A stretch of 64,000 bases of DNA, taken from Pyramidobacter porci. Lineage in GTDB: Bacteria > Synergistota > Synergistia > Synergistales > Dethiosulfovibrionaceae. The translations under genes were made by a program, and so were the position numbers. Each line of letters starts with the position of its first letter. Position 1 is the first letter of the stretch. The notes under the pieces were generated by a model that had not been told where the DNA came from, did no database searches, and saw nothing but the letters and a program-made list of their open reading frames with translations. Below are positions 1-9,302 of the stretch, in pieces. Location: positions 1 to 64,000 of the forward strand of contig NZ_VUNH01000007.1 in assembly GCF_009695745.1 (NCBI RefSeq). The letters run 5' to 3'.

Positions 1-290
1 AAGGCAAGAAAATCTGCGACATGGCCTACGTGTACGACGTCAGCGTTCAATGTCATGTCTGCGCATCGCCTCTGTCTACAGCGGCAGCTCTGCATCTTGA
101 AGCTGTAATACCTAACTTTGTTATCCATGAGCATCATCAGGTAAATCTTGAAGATTATCAAAAGAGACTTTGCACAGTCGATTGGCAGCCTGTCAACGGT
201 AAGTTTAAAGTGCCCGAAGGTCCAGGACTTGGTTGTGAATTTACTGATTACGCACTAACCCATTATAGCCAAAAGGCAGTCATCGAATAA
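1..290 (+). CDS. Enolase-superfamily sugar-acid dehydratase (mandelate racemase/muconate lactonizing type), C-terminal part only
   Basis: This is the last ~95 codons of a gene whose start lies outside the window. The reading frame is open from base 3 and stops with TAA at 288-290. It aligns along its whole length with the C-terminus of the complete paralogue at 2029-3231, including the QCHVCASP segment. In the galactonate/mannonate dehydratase branch of the enolase superfamily, the histidine of this segment is the catalytic base. The first 124 bases are identical to 2945-3068, after which the two genes differ at many positions. The internal ATG at 21 is a methionine codon inside the gene, not its start. 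Activity cannot be judged from this fragment. Confidence 0.85.
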   Translation, partial: GKKICDMAYVYDVSVQCHVCASPLSTAAALHLEAVIPNFVIHEHHQVNLEDYQKRLCTVDWQPVNGKFKVPEGPGLGCEFTDYALTHYSQKAVIE

Positions 291-336
291 AGGAATAATA
301 CTGATTCTTAATAGAATAGTTTAGCGTCGAGTGCTC

Positions 337-415
337 AGCGCCCCGAGGGAGTCAACCCGATCAAACTTACTTAACTGCCGTGCAGCTTTGCTTGGTGAAT
401 CTCCCTCAGGACGCT
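337..415 (+). other. Possible structured leader before the APC permease gene
   Basis: Bases 337-351 and 401-415 can pair in 13 of 15 positions, with cores gagggag/ctccctc and agcg/cgct, around a loop of about 50 bases. No T-run follows, so this is not a plain terminator. It may be an mRNA leader fold upstream of the permease. It matches no riboswitch class I know and may be chance. Confidence 0.25.
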
Positions 416-536
416 CTTATCCTCAGTATTCTAATCATAAACAACATGAAAAGAAATAAAGCTGTTGTAGATGAAAATGACAGCTGCTAGTTGCTATAGC
501 TGTCATAAAAAACTATTTACAAAAGGAGGTATTCTC

Positions 537-1982
537 ATGGCAGTCAAAGTTGTAAAGCAACCAGCTCCTCCAAAAGGAAGGCTAGGAGTTCCTGAACTCT
601 ATGCCCTTGCAGTTGGTCAGGTCATTGGCGCTGGTGTCATTACTCTTGTTGTCCCATCCATAAAAATGACAGGTTATTCTGCGTGGCTTGCATATTTCGC
701 AGCTATTGTGATGGGCTTCATCATGATTTCGCCAGTTATGTTCATTTCTTCTGCCTTACGCCTTGGAAGCGGCGACTATTCAGTTTTAGCCGCCATGAGT
801 GGCCCCAAAGCTGCAGGGATTTTCTCATTTTGCTACTTGACTCAATGTATGTCGTTGTCACTCTTCGGGACCTCTGCAGCTGCCTACCTAGGGGATGTAT
901 TTCCCATCTTGGGAGGAACAATGATGCGCATTATCATCGGCGTATCCTTACTTGTAATCTTCTATATTATTAACCTTTGCGGAATTGATATTATGGCTGG
1001 GGCCCAAAAACTTATGACATGGCTACTGATTGCCGCATTGCTACTGTTTACAATATTTGGATTAATGCAACGATCCCTGCCTATCTTTGATACCAGTAAT
1101 TCTCAATGGTTGACACAGGGATGGGGGATCACATTTAAGAATGGTAAAATTGTTGGCGGATTCTTCGGTGCAACGCTCCTGTTTATCTATTCTACACAAG
1201 GTTACCGGATGACTTCTGCCTATGGCGCAAGTTCTATGAACGCTCGCCGGGATATTCCTCTTGCAATTTTGATGACTGTCCCTACCCTTATTGTTTTATA
1301 TTGCGGTGTTGCAATGGCTGGCAGTGGAGTTATGACTATTGAGGAGTATGGCTCGTCTACAACGCTAACTTTTGCTGCCCAACGTATTTTTCCTGCATGG
1401 CTTTACTATTTCTTTATTGTTGGCGGCCCAATCATGGCTCTGCTGAGCACGCTAAACTCTTCCTTTGCATATAACAGCATTTTAATCGGACACTCCTGCG
1501 ATGATGGTTGGCTACCAGTCTCTTTCGGTAGAAAAAATAGAAACGGTGCGCGGCAGTGGATTCTAACTTATATGTTCTGTATCGCAATCATTCCAATTGT
1601 CATGGGGTTCTCAATCACTGTAATTACTAATATGATTCAATTGATTGGCGCCTTTCTTTCTTTTCTTTACGTTTCTGCCTACATTCGTATGCCAAAAACT
1701 TATCCTGATGCATGGAAAAAAGCTCGTCTACACGTATCAGATGGGATCTATTATGCATGCTGTATCTTGTCCTTCATTGGTTACGGCATTGTCTTCTGGA
1801 AGTCTATTCTTAGTATTAACACACATTTGGCAATCATCAACGTCAGCGCATTACTTATCCTCTCTGCTCTCGGTATTTGGCGTACTAGGACCGGTAACAT
1901 TGTTATTCACACGTGTCTTTGGACAGAAGAAGATGAAATTGAGGCTAATAAAGTACGCGCAACTACAATGAGTACAAACTGA
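537..1982 (+). CDS. APC-superfamily amino acid permease
   Basis: This is a 481-residue, very hydrophobic protein with about 12 predicted membrane segments. The N-terminal LYALAVGQVIGAGVITL segment carries the GxGxG-like unwound-helix signature of APC amino acid/polyamine transporters. I chose the ATG at 537 because a strong AAAGGAGGT lies at 522-530. An in-frame ATG at 471 would add 22 residues with no ribosome binding site. The gene sits between two paralogous dehydratase genes in an AT-rich stretch, so its substrate may be linked to their pathway (sugar-acid or amino-acid derivative). That link is inference. The substrate cannot be named from sequence. Confidence 0.85.
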   Translation: MAVKVVKQPAPPKGRLGVPELYALAVGQVIGAGVITLVVPSIKMTGYSAWLAYFAAIVMGFIMISPVMFISSALRLGSGDYSVLAAMSGPKAAGIFSFCYLTQCMSLSLFGTSAAAYLGDVFPILGGTMMRIIIGVSLLVIFYIINLCGIDIMAGAQKLMTWLLIAALLLFTIFGLMQRSLPIFDTSNSQWLTQGWGITFKNGKIVGGFFGATLLFIYSTQGYRMTSAYGASSMNARRDIPLAILMTVPTLIVLYCGVAMAGSGVMTIEEYGSSTTLTFAAQRIFPAWLYYFFIVGGPIMALLSTLNSSFAYNSILIGHSCDDGWLPVSFGRKNRNGARQWILTYMFCIAIIPIVMGFSITVITNMIQLIGAFLSFLYVSAYIRMPKTYPDAWKKARLHVSDGIYYACCILSFIGYGIVFWKSILSINTHLAIINVSALLILSALGIWRTRTGNIVIHTCLWTEEDEIEANKVRATTMSTN

Positions 1983-2028
1983 TTCCTCAGAAGAAATCAG
2001 TATTTCTAGAAAGAAGGAGTCTATTCTA

Positions 2029-3231
2029 ATGAAGATCACAAAGGTCGAGATATTTGAAGTGAAAACTCGTCGTCCAGTATGGCGTCCTGTCATGTGCCGT
2101 ATTTACACTGACGAAGGGATCTATGGCGATGGCGAGGCAGCGTTAGCTTATGGAATTGCTTCTCCTGCCGCTGCTGGTATGATTCGTGATTTAGCTACAT
2201 TGATTATCGGCATGAATCCTTTGGACAATGAAGTCATTTGGGATAAGCTTTACAAGTGTACGTTCTGGGGGCAGAATGGTGGCCCTGTAGTTTTTGCCGG
2301 CATCTCTGCGTTGGATATTGCCCTATGGGATATTAAAGGCAAATATTATAGTGCTCCTCTTTACCAACTGTTAGGTGGCAAACGCCGTGATAATCTCCGC
2401 ACTTACGCAAGTCAGCTGCAGTTTGGTTGGGGGGACTGTTGTAAAAATAGCGTAACATTAAGTGCTCCTCATGATGCAGTTACTACACAGGATTATATTG
2501 AAAACTCAATGAAAGCAGTAAAAGAAGGTTATGATTGCATCAAAATTGACTTCTTCACGTTTGATCCTATGGACGGTCACCGCTATACCGATGAAGACTG
2601 CTGTCGTTTGTTGAGTCCTCACTACATTGGGATTGTCGAAGAGCGGGTCGCTGCTGTTCGTGAAGCCATTGGTCCAAATGTTGACATTATTATGGAGAAT
2701 CATAGCCGCCCTGATGCACAGAGCGCTATCCAACTGGCAAGAGCAGTGGAAAAGTATAACATTTTCTACTTCGAAGAGCCGAATACTCCAAGCCCAAAAA
2801 CTGCAAAATACATTTCTGACCATGTCAATATGCCTATTTCCCACGGTGAACGCGTGTACAGCCGCTGGCAATATGCACAGTATTTCGAGAATCAATCCGT
2901 GCAGGTCATTCAGCCTGATCTTGGCAATTGTGGCGGCATCACCGAAGGCAAGAAAATCTGCGACATGGCCTACGTGTACGACGTCAGCGTTCAATGTCAT
3001 GTCTGCGCATCGCCTCTGTCTACAGCGGCAGCTCTGCATCTTGAAGCTGTAATACCTAACTTTGTTATTCACGAACATCATGTATTTAACCTGCATGATT
3101 ATAATAAGGAACTATGCTCCATAGATTTCCAGCCTGTTAATGGCAAGTTCAAAGTCCCCGAGGGACCAGGTCTTGGTGCGGAAATTAGCAAATATGCGAT
3201 GGAAAATGCAAATAAATATGTCGTTGAGTAA
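2029..3231 (+). CDS. Enolase-superfamily sugar-acid dehydratase (galactonate/mannonate dehydratase-like)
   Basis: This 400-residue protein has the two-domain enolase-superfamily layout. The N-terminal capping domain starts MKITKVEIFEVKTRRPVW, and the barrel carries acidic metal ligands in DIIMENHS and YFEEPNTP, the HGERVYSR segment, and the histidine of QCHVCASP. The GE-R-xSR and IQPDLGNCGGITE patterns are typical of the galactonate/mannonate dehydratase branch, which abstracts a proton alpha to a carboxylate and eliminates water from a sugar acid. The usual PHCP segment is CHVCAS here, so the substrate may differ. An AAGGAG lies just upstream of the ATG. A paralogue ends at 290, and a permease gene lies between them. 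Confidence 0.85.
   Translation: MKITKVEIFEVKTRRPVWRPVMCRIYTDEGIYGDGEAALAYGIASPAAAGMIRDLATLIIGMNPLDNEVIWDKLYKCTFWGQNGGPVVFAGISALDIALWDIKGKYYSAPLYQLLGGKRRDNLRTYASQLQFGWGDCCKNSVTLSAPHDAVTTQDYIENSMKAVKEGYDCIKIDFFTFDPMDGHRYTDEDCCRLLSPHYIGIVEERVAAVREAIGPNVDIIMENHSRPDAQSAIQLARAVEKYNIFYFEEPNTPSPKTAKYISDHVNMPISHGERVYSRWQYAQYFENQSVQVIQPDLGNCGGITEGKKICDMAYVYDVSVQCHVCASPLSTAAALHLEAVIPNFVIHEHHVFNLHDYNKELCSIDFQPVNGKFKVPEGPGLGAEISKYAMENANKYVVE
2945..3068 (+). repeat. 124-bp perfect copy of bases 1-124
   Basis: This stretch inside the dehydratase gene is identical to bases 1-124 in the same frame, then diverges abruptly from base 3069. The upstream extent of the match is unknown because the window starts there. 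It may be a recent gene-conversion tract. Confidence 0.95.
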
Positions 3232-3247
3232 AATGTACGAGTAACCA

Positions 3248-3280
3248 AGCCCCTCTGCTTTCGCAGAGGGGCTCGCCTTT
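3248..3280 (+). terminator. Hairpin after the dehydratase gene, probable intrinsic terminator
   Basis: An 11-bp perfect stem (agcccctctgc / gcagaggggct) with a TTTC loop lies 17 bases after the stop codon. Only a short T-rich stretch (cgccttt) follows, so termination may be partial and allow read-through into the transporter gene at 3361. Confidence 0.7.
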
Positions 3281-3360
3281 AAAGTAGTACTTGTCAGCTT
3301 TATAGATGCAAAATTATACACGTTAAGTAACACCTTCTAACTTCTTCCAAAGGAGGAACA

Positions 3361-4605
3361 TTGATCTTGGATGCAGTTGTGCTTGATGTAGTTAAACTAC
3401 TAGGTGTCTTTTTTATCATTATTACTGTTATGTGGCTGGGAAAAACTCTTATGTTGGCAATGGTAATCACATCTGTAGGCACTATTCTGTTGTATCAGAT
3501 TCCCGCAGGTGTGGCATGGAAAACCATTTGGAAAGGAGCTACAAGCTGGACAACAATTCAGCCTTTACTAGTGTTTTATACCATCACGTTTCTTCAACGA
3601 ATGATGGAGAAAAGGAAAGATCTTAGCAACTGTCAAATTGCAATGAATGGGCTCTTCAATAATCGGCGTATTAATGTATCGATCGTACCCTTTCTACTTG
3701 GTTGCTTACCAGCGGCAAGTACAGTTTTAATCTGTGGCCCTATCGTACGGGATAGCGTCGGCAATTATCTGGCAGCCGATGAAAAAGCAGCAATTACCTC
3801 TTATTTCCGACATATTTCAGAGAGTTTTTTGCCGACATACACAACCATTTTTATTGCTCTTGAGTTAACGAACGGAGCGGTTTCCGCCAGCAGTTTTATA
3901 CTAACAATGCTGCCTATGGTTATTCTTTTATTTTTTACGGGCTATATTATCTACCTTCGCAAAATTCCTAAAGATACTGGTATGAAATCAGACCTACCAA
4001 AACGTTATTATTGGGAACTCTTAGTAAAAAGTGTATGGTGTATTGCCTTAGCAATTGCGATCATCCTTATTTTTCATTTACCTGTATATATAGCGGTATT
4101 TATCTGCATCACGTTCAACTTTTTCGTGAATAAATTTTCATTCTTAGAAGTGCAACCATTTTTCCGCACGGCTTTTGAGAAACGACTCATGTTGAGTACA
4201 TGGCTTGTGATGATTTTTAAAGAAATTCTAGGAGCTACAGGAGTCATCAATAAGCTGCCTCAATTCTTTTCGCTGCTACCAATCCCCACCTATATGCTCT
4301 TTTCTCTAATCTTCTTCTTAGGGACCGTCGTTGCTGGCAGTCAGGCAATGATTGTTCTGTGTATGCCAATGGTAATGGCATCGCTAAATGGAGGTAACGT
4401 ACTACCAATGTTTATCCTACTCATGTGCATGAATTATATTGCTATGCAGCTCTCCCCTGTACATATTTGCCTGACTATGTGCGCTGAAGATTATAGAATT
4501 TCACTAGGACAACTAATTATAAAAACAATGCCAATGGTAATCGTTTTTTCCGCCTTCTCTTTTATGTATTATTTCTTTTTAACCGGCCTCAGCTTTAAAT
4601 GGTAA
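3361..4605 (+). CDS. DUF401-type integral membrane protein, probable transporter
   Basis: This is a 414-residue protein with about ten membrane segments. The central PFLLGCLPAASTVLICGP and the following EKAAITSYFRHISE segment resemble the DUF401 family, related to GntP-like organic-acid carriers. No substrate has been established for these proteins to my knowledge. The start is a TTG directly behind AAAGGAGG (3349-3356). The first in-frame ATG is 23 codons further in and lacks such a site. Following a sugar-acid-dehydratase-like gene and preceding a GntR regulator, it could import an aldonic or related acid. That role is inferred from position only. Confidence 0.7.
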   Translation: MILDAVVLDVVKLLGVFFIIITVMWLGKTLMLAMVITSVGTILLYQIPAGVAWKTIWKGATSWTTIQPLLVFYTITFLQRMMEKRKDLSNCQIAMNGLFNNRRINVSIVPFLLGCLPAASTVLICGPIVRDSVGNYLAADEKAAITSYFRHISESFLPTYTTIFIALELTNGAVSASSFILTMLPMVILLFFTGYIIYLRKIPKDTGMKSDLPKRYYWELLVKSVWCIALAIAIILIFHLPVYIAVFICITFNFFVNKFSFLEVQPFFRTAFEKRLMLSTWLVMIFKEILGATGVINKLPQFFSLLPIPTYMLFSLIFFLGTVVAGSQAMIVLCMPMVMASLNGGNVLPMFILLMCMNYIAMQLSPVHICLTMCAEDYRISLGQLIIKTMPMVIVFSAFSFMYYFFLTGLSFKW

Positions 4606-4702
4606 AAGATAGAGAAGATAGGGCATCACGTGCTGAAGAATCACTAAAATCATTTTCCTCGCAATTGTAATTGATAAAGATATTTCATGTACAAAGTTTC
4701 AG

Positions 4703-4711
4703 TGTTATAAT
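4703..4711 (+). promoter_or_regulatory. Extended -10 promoter of the GntR gene
   Basis: TGTTATAAT is a perfect extended -10 element 37 bases before the ATG at 4748. No good -35 hexamer is visible, as is usual for extended -10 promoters. The TTGATA further upstream is too distant. Confidence 0.55.
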
Positions 4712-4747
4712 TAAAGTCGAATATATCTGAATTAGGAGAGTTGACTA

Positions 4748-5554
4748 ATGCCCCTCCAGGGATCAGAAGCTAAGTACATGAATGAAAGAGCGTTAAGGCC
4801 TGTGCATAGGGTAAAGATCCAACGCACATCAATGTCCGATCAGATCTGCGCTTCCATCAAAAAGGACATCGTAAAAGGGGTTTACCAAGCTGGAAGCAAA
4901 TTGCCCTCAGAAGCTCAGCTCGCAGAAATTTTCGGAGTGAACCGTCTAAGTGTACGTATGGCATTGCAGAAATTAAATACGCTCGGTTTTGTAGAAACAA
5001 AGGTCGGAGACGGATCTTACGTAATGCCCTATTCTTTGCGCCCTATCTTAAATGAAATCTCTGTTTTATATCAGAGTGACGAAAAATATAGCGAGGTACA
5101 GCAACTGCGCGGTTTATTGGAAAATGAATGCCTAAAGATCGCTATTGAGAATGCAACAGAGGAAGAAATAGCACAGCTAAAACTCAGGCTGGAACATTAT
5201 CGAAAAACGCATCTTATGTATGCAAGAAATGTCGATGATGAACAATGCCTTGAGGATGTGGTGGATGCAGACTTCGCTTTCCACTACCAAGTCGTCAAAA
5301 TGAGTCATAATAGTCTTTACAAAGATATTTATTACATGGTGCAACAATTGATTCGTGAACATATCACTAAATTGATATTTACCCGTGCCCACCGCCGCTT
5401 GGAACGAGGAGAAGATCCGGCGCTTCCAAATTCAGAAAACGATACACACGTCCAGATTTATGAAGGAATTGCCTCCGGGAAACTTGACGAAACTATTAAT
5501 GCAAGCAAGCGGATGTTAGGAATTATTCCTTTAGATATAGACAGAGATTTATAG
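4748..5554 (+). CDS. GntR-family transcriptional regulator (FadR/FCD subfamily)
   Basis: This 268-residue protein has an N-terminal winged helix at about residues 25-95 with the typical GSKLPSEAQLAEIFGVNRLSVRMAL recognition region, read here as GSKLPSEAQLAE followed by IFGVNRLSVR. An all-helical FCD ligand-binding domain follows, with candidate metal-binding histidines around FHYQVV and HVQIYEG. FCD regulators commonly bind organic acids. An AGGAG precedes the ATG, and an extended -10 lies upstream. Placed at the end of the AT-rich dehydratase/transporter block, it is the obvious candidate local regulator, but no operator could be assigned to it with certainty. Confidence 0.85.
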   Translation: MPLQGSEAKYMNERALRPVHRVKIQRTSMSDQICASIKKDIVKGVYQAGSKLPSEAQLAEIFGVNRLSVRMALQKLNTLGFVETKVGDGSYVMPYSLRPILNEISVLYQSDEKYSEVQQLRGLLENECLKIAIENATEEEIAQLKLRLEHYRKTHLMYARNVDDEQCLEDVVDADFAFHYQVVKMSHNSLYKDIYYMVQQLIREHITKLIFTRAHRRLERGEDPALPNSENDTHVQIYEGIASGKLDETINASKRMLGIIPLDIDRDL

Positions 5555-5757
5555 TAACCAGAATTATGCATTATAATAAAGATATAGGGTAGATAGAGGG
5601 GAAATTTTGCTTTTGGCAGGGGAATGTTATGAGAATGCTGTTCTTGATTAAAAAATGGGAACGAAAAAAACAATAATCTGAATGTCACCAGCCTCTAAAC
5701 TGTCTGGAGATATTTCTGTTCAAAGCCCCGACTGTACCAGAGAGGGCTCCGAATAAC

Positions 5758-5812
5758 AAGGGGGAGAAGAATACAGGCCGAACGTCAGCCTGCTTCTTCC
5801 CCCCTTATTTTG
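5758..5812. terminator. Bidirectional terminator between convergent genes
   Basis: An imperfect stem built on aaggggg/ccccctt, extended by gagaag/cttcttc and caggc/gcctg pairing, is followed by attttg on the plus strand and by ttgttatt on the minus strand. It lies between the GntR gene and the convergent NhaC gene. Confidence 0.65.
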
Positions 5813-5843
5813 TCTTGGAACCGTTTTCCTCTTGGCGCCGGGT

Positions 5844-7316
5844 TTAGACCACCTCAGACGCAGCCGCATCCTTCTTCAGACTGACCTCCGGCTCGCGGGG
5901 GATGCTGAACAGCGGGATGAAACGATCCCAGCCGGTGATCGTCAGAACCAGCATCGAGACCACGGCGACCCAGGCGAAATAGTTGTGCGTGATCACGCCC
6001 ATCACCGTCAGCGTGTCGGCCGCCAGCGGATACACCGACGTGGCGATGCCCATGAAGAAGCCCATGTAGGCGTGCCACGGGATCAGCTGCGACCCGAGCA
6101 CGGCCATGGCGTCGGCATACGTGGCGTTGCGCAGCGCCAGACGGTACATGGCCTTCTCGTCACCCTGCACCGATTTTTCCGTGAGATTCTTGATGATCGG
6201 GCTGATCGTGACGATCTGCGCCATCTCGTCGGCCATCGCCGCGTTGCCGATCAGGCATAGCAGCGCGTTGCAGAACATCAGCTGGCGCACCTTGGAGACG
6301 ACCTTCAAGATCATCGCGGCGATCGAATCGAACGCGTTCATTTTGCGCATGACGCCGCCGAACGCGCCGACCCAGAGCATCATGGCGATCGACCAGCCGC
6401 CCGCGGCCGACGCGCCGTCGTAAACCAGCTGCAGGAACTTGTTGATGTCGGTCACCGTACCGGCCGCCCAGCCGAGAAGCCCCGAAAAGAGGATTCCCGC
6501 GCCGAGACAGATCAGCGTGCTGACGTTGCGGACGGCAAGAAGAAGCACGACCAGCAGCGGGATCACCATGTAATAGGGAACGCCCGACTGGACCTGCTTC
6601 AGCAGCGTTACCGCCGCGGGGCGTTTGTCGGCCAGAACCGTCCACACGCCCTCGGGAATCTGCTGGATTGCCACCGCCGCCGAACCTTCCGTATCAGGCA
6701 GCCCCATCGCCACCGCCGCAAAGTAGAAGATCACGGCGCTGACGATCAGGCACAGCCCTGACCACACGCCCTGATAGCGCATGCGGTCAACCAGCTGCAC
6801 GTTCTGCATGCCGCAGCTGACCACCGTCGTGTCGGAGATCAGGCCGATGTTGTCGCCGAAGCATGAGCCGCCGGCAATGGCGGCGAAGGTCAGCACCACG
6901 CTGCCGCCGACGATGTGGTTCAGCCACAGGAAGATCGGCGCGCAGGCCGCGATCGTGCCCCACGACGTGCCCGTGGCGACGGACAGCACGCAGGTGACGA
7001 GGAACCCCACCACGGCCACCAGCTTGGCCGTCAGCCCCAGCGACAGCGCCAGATTGATGATCGCGGCCGCCACGCCCGTAGCCATGAAGCACTCGGCGAC
7101 GGCATACGCAGCTTCCAGAATCAGGAACACGATCAGGAAGTTCTTCAGGTTGTCCAGCGCCGCGTCGAGCAGTTCGTTGAACTTGTAACGCTCCGTGACC
7201 ATCGCCACGAGGCAGGCGCAGATGAAGGAAATCGGCGACGCCAGCAGAATGTCCATGCCGGAAAGCATCAGTCCGGCCATAACGCAAATCGGCAGCAGCT
7301 TTACCAGTGCGATCAT
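5844..7316 (-). CDS. nhaC: NhaC-family Na+/H+ antiporter (first copy)
   Basis: This is a 490-residue membrane protein with about 12 segments. The ATGTSWGTIAACAPIFLWL segment and the GGSCFGDNIGLISDTTVVS segment are signatures of the NhaC/MleN family, which exchanges Na+ for H+, sometimes coupled to an organic acid such as malate/lactate. I chose the ATG at 7316 because GAGGGAGG lies just upstream. The open frame extends 28 codons further without support. It is the last gene of the minus-strand TRAP/aminotransferase block and has its own candidate promoter at 7468-7496. A second NhaC homologue (14674-16140) heads the block. Confidence 0.88.
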   Translation of the reverse strand: MIALVKLLPICVMAGLMLSGMDILLASPISFICACLVAMVTERYKFNELLDAALDNLKNFLIVFLILEAAYAVAECFMATGVAAAIINLALSLGLTAKLVAVVGFLVTCVLSVATGTSWGTIAACAPIFLWLNHIVGGSVVLTFAAIAGGSCFGDNIGLISDTTVVSCGMQNVQLVDRMRYQGVWSGLCLIVSAVIFYFAAVAMGLPDTEGSAAVAIQQIPEGVWTVLADKRPAAVTLLKQVQSGVPYYMVIPLLVVLLLAVRNVSTLICLGAGILFSGLLGWAAGTVTDINKFLQLVYDGASAAGGWSIAMMLWVGAFGGVMRKMNAFDSIAAMILKVVSKVRQLMFCNALLCLIGNAAMADEMAQIVTISPIIKNLTEKSVQGDEKAMYRLALRNATYADAMAVLGSQLIPWHAYMGFFMGIATSVYPLAADTLTVMGVITHNYFAWVAVVSMLVLTITGWDRFIPLFSIPREPEVSLKKDAAASEVV

Positions 7317-7467
7317 ACAAAAAACCTCCCTCTTAAGTCTTCCCGCGGCCCCTGAAAAGGAATTATACCCCCGGCAAAATTCCTCCCGTGCCTCCCTCAA
7401 CTCGCGCCCTCTTTTCTCTCCTTGTTTGGAGACATTTTACGGATATTATTTTATCTACGATTTTAAA

Positions 7468-7496
7468 ATTATACAATATAAAATCTTAACCTTCAA
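7468..7496 (-). promoter_or_regulatory. Candidate sigma-70 promoter of the first nhaC gene
   Basis: Reading the minus strand, TTGAAG (7496-7491) and TATAAT (7473-7468) are separated by 17 bases. The leader to the ATG would be about 145 bases. It lies in the 283-base gap between the amidohydrolase and nhaC, in which no gene is seen. Confidence 0.5.
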
Positions 7497-7599
7497 GAAT
7501 CCCCGGACATCCCGAGGCCCGCCGCGCTCATCGATCTGGCGTTTTCTCTGCTCGAGAGGCCAGCTGCAATGAACGATTCCGCCTTTTTCAATAAACCTC

Positions 7600-9180
7600 T
7601 TAAAACACGCGCCGCCCTTCAAAAAACGTCGCTTGGTTTTTCACCTTGCAGATATTCTCAGGAGCACGATCGAATACGTTACCGTCGGCTACCGCGATGT
7701 CGGCGCGGGCACCGGGGACCAGCATTCCGGCCGTGCCGTCCTTCGCCCCAAGAGCCTTCCACGGGTTCGTCGTGTACAACTCCAGCGCTTCATCAAGCGT
7801 CAGTTTTTGGCCGGCATTTTGTCCTTGCAGCATTGAACCGTCAAGGCCGCAATGCGTCGCCGCGATCCCGATGCCGTACCACGGATTCGGATCGTCGCAC
7901 GGAGCGTCGCTCGATCCCGTCAGCAGCACGCCCGCGTCAGCAAGCCTACGAAGCTGATATGTCCGGCGGTACAGGCGTTCGCCAAGGCGCGAAGGAGCCA
8001 TATTGCGGTCATCCCACATCTGGATGGGTTGAAGATCGACGACGATCCCCGCACGGGCAATGCGTTCGGGCATTCCCTCGGGCAGCACGATCGCATGATT
8101 CAGACGATATGAAAACGTCGGCCTGCCAAGCTCTTTCTGAACGGCCTCCATACAGCGAACCACTTGTTCGTTCGCCGCGTCGCCAATTGCGTGAATCTGC
8201 ACCTGAATGCGCCGCTTCTGCGCGGCGCGAAATTTTTCCATCAACTTTTCATCGGTATACAGCAGACGGCCGTATTCGTCGTCTTTGTCGGAATACGGCT
8301 CATTCAGGGCGGCCGTGCGAGCCCCCAGGGATCCGTCGGCAAAGAGCTTGAGACCGGCGTAGGCAATATGGCCGCCGTTCAGACCGGCTCCGGAACGAAT
8401 CGCAAAATTCGGCAGTTCGTCGTGATAGAGAAACACGCGCATCGGCAGCGCGCCTCTTTCATCAAGATCCTGGAGGATATCGGGCCTCTCGCCCAGGGCG
8501 TAGGACGGCGCGTCGCAGGCGTGCAGCGCCACGATCCCCATCGACGACAGTTTTTTCAGCGCTCTCTCGGAGAAAGACATCAGGGCTTCGTTCGTCTCAT
8601 ACTGAGCCTCAATGGCCTTGATCATCGCGTCGGCGCCGCTGTCGAACAAGCGCCCTGCCGGCAGCCCGTCCGCGCCGCGTTCGATCTCCGGATCACGCGA
8701 ATCCCACAGGCCCGAAAGTTCAAACGCTTTCGTGTTCGCGATGTGAAAATGAGCTCCGTAATGGCTCACGAGCAGCGGCGTCTCCGGCGCAATGCTGTCG
8801 AGCTGAAGGCGGCTTGGAACGGCCGGATGCTTCCAATTCAGCTCAATGAAGTTGATGCAGCGAACCCACTGGCCAGGCGCCGCGTCTTTTACCTGCGCCC
8901 GGAGAAAATCAAGCAGCTCCTCAAGCGAATTCGCGGCGCCGCAATCCGGATACATACCGGCGCGGGCGTAAGCTCCAAAATGAATGTGGGAATCGGTAAA
9001 TCCAGGCGTCACCAGGCAGTCGCCGAAATCGTAAATTTCTTCGCCTTTTGCCGGAACGACATCAGACTTTTCCCCTACCTGAACGATCCTGTCGCCGCCA
9101 ATACGCAGCGCTTCCGCATGAGGATTTTGGGGATCGCCGGTCCATATATTTCCCGTCACGACACATGATTTCGACATCAT
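7600..9180 (-). CDS. YtcJ-like metal-dependent amidohydrolase
   Basis: This 526-residue protein has an amidohydrolase_3 layout: a small beta domain, then the metal-binding HxH at residues 65-67 (DSHIHF), a histidine in VQIHAIGD, the conserved TGSSDAP segment with the catalytic aspartate near the end of the barrel, and a C-terminal beta domain ending in an IAVADGNVF-like strand. Members hydrolyse amide-type or cyclic bonds. Substrates vary, and none can be assigned here. Two consecutive ATG codons (9180 and 9177) follow AAGGAGG, and the second has the better spacing. It lies downstream of the TRAP genes on the same strand, so it may process the imported compound. Confidence 0.85.
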   Translation of the reverse strand: MMSKSCVVTGNIWTGDPQNPHAEALRIGGDRIVQVGEKSDVVPAKGEEIYDFGDCLVTPGFTDSHIHFGAYARAGMYPDCGAANSLEELLDFLRAQVKDAAPGQWVRCINFIELNWKHPAVPSRLQLDSIAPETPLLVSHYGAHFHIANTKAFELSGLWDSRDPEIERGADGLPAGRLFDSGADAMIKAIEAQYETNEALMSFSERALKKLSSMGIVALHACDAPSYALGERPDILQDLDERGALPMRVFLYHDELPNFAIRSGAGLNGGHIAYAGLKLFADGSLGARTAALNEPYSDKDDEYGRLLYTDEKLMEKFRAAQKRRIQVQIHAIGDAANEQVVRCMEAVQKELGRPTFSYRLNHAIVLPEGMPERIARAGIVVDLQPIQMWDDRNMAPSRLGERLYRRTYQLRRLADAGVLLTGSSDAPCDDPNPWYGIGIAATHCGLDGSMLQGQNAGQKLTLDEALELYTTNPWKALGAKDGTAGMLVPGARADIAVADGNVFDRAPENICKVKNQATFFEGRRVF

Positions 9181-9302
9181 ACCGCCTCCTTGCGAGGTCA
9201 AACTTTTTCGGCGCGTCGGCACCACGTAAAAGGGCAGCCGGCATCCGCGACAGCCCCGGCCGCCGGAACTGGGACAGTCAGGATCGCGTCGTGAGCCGCG
9301 CG

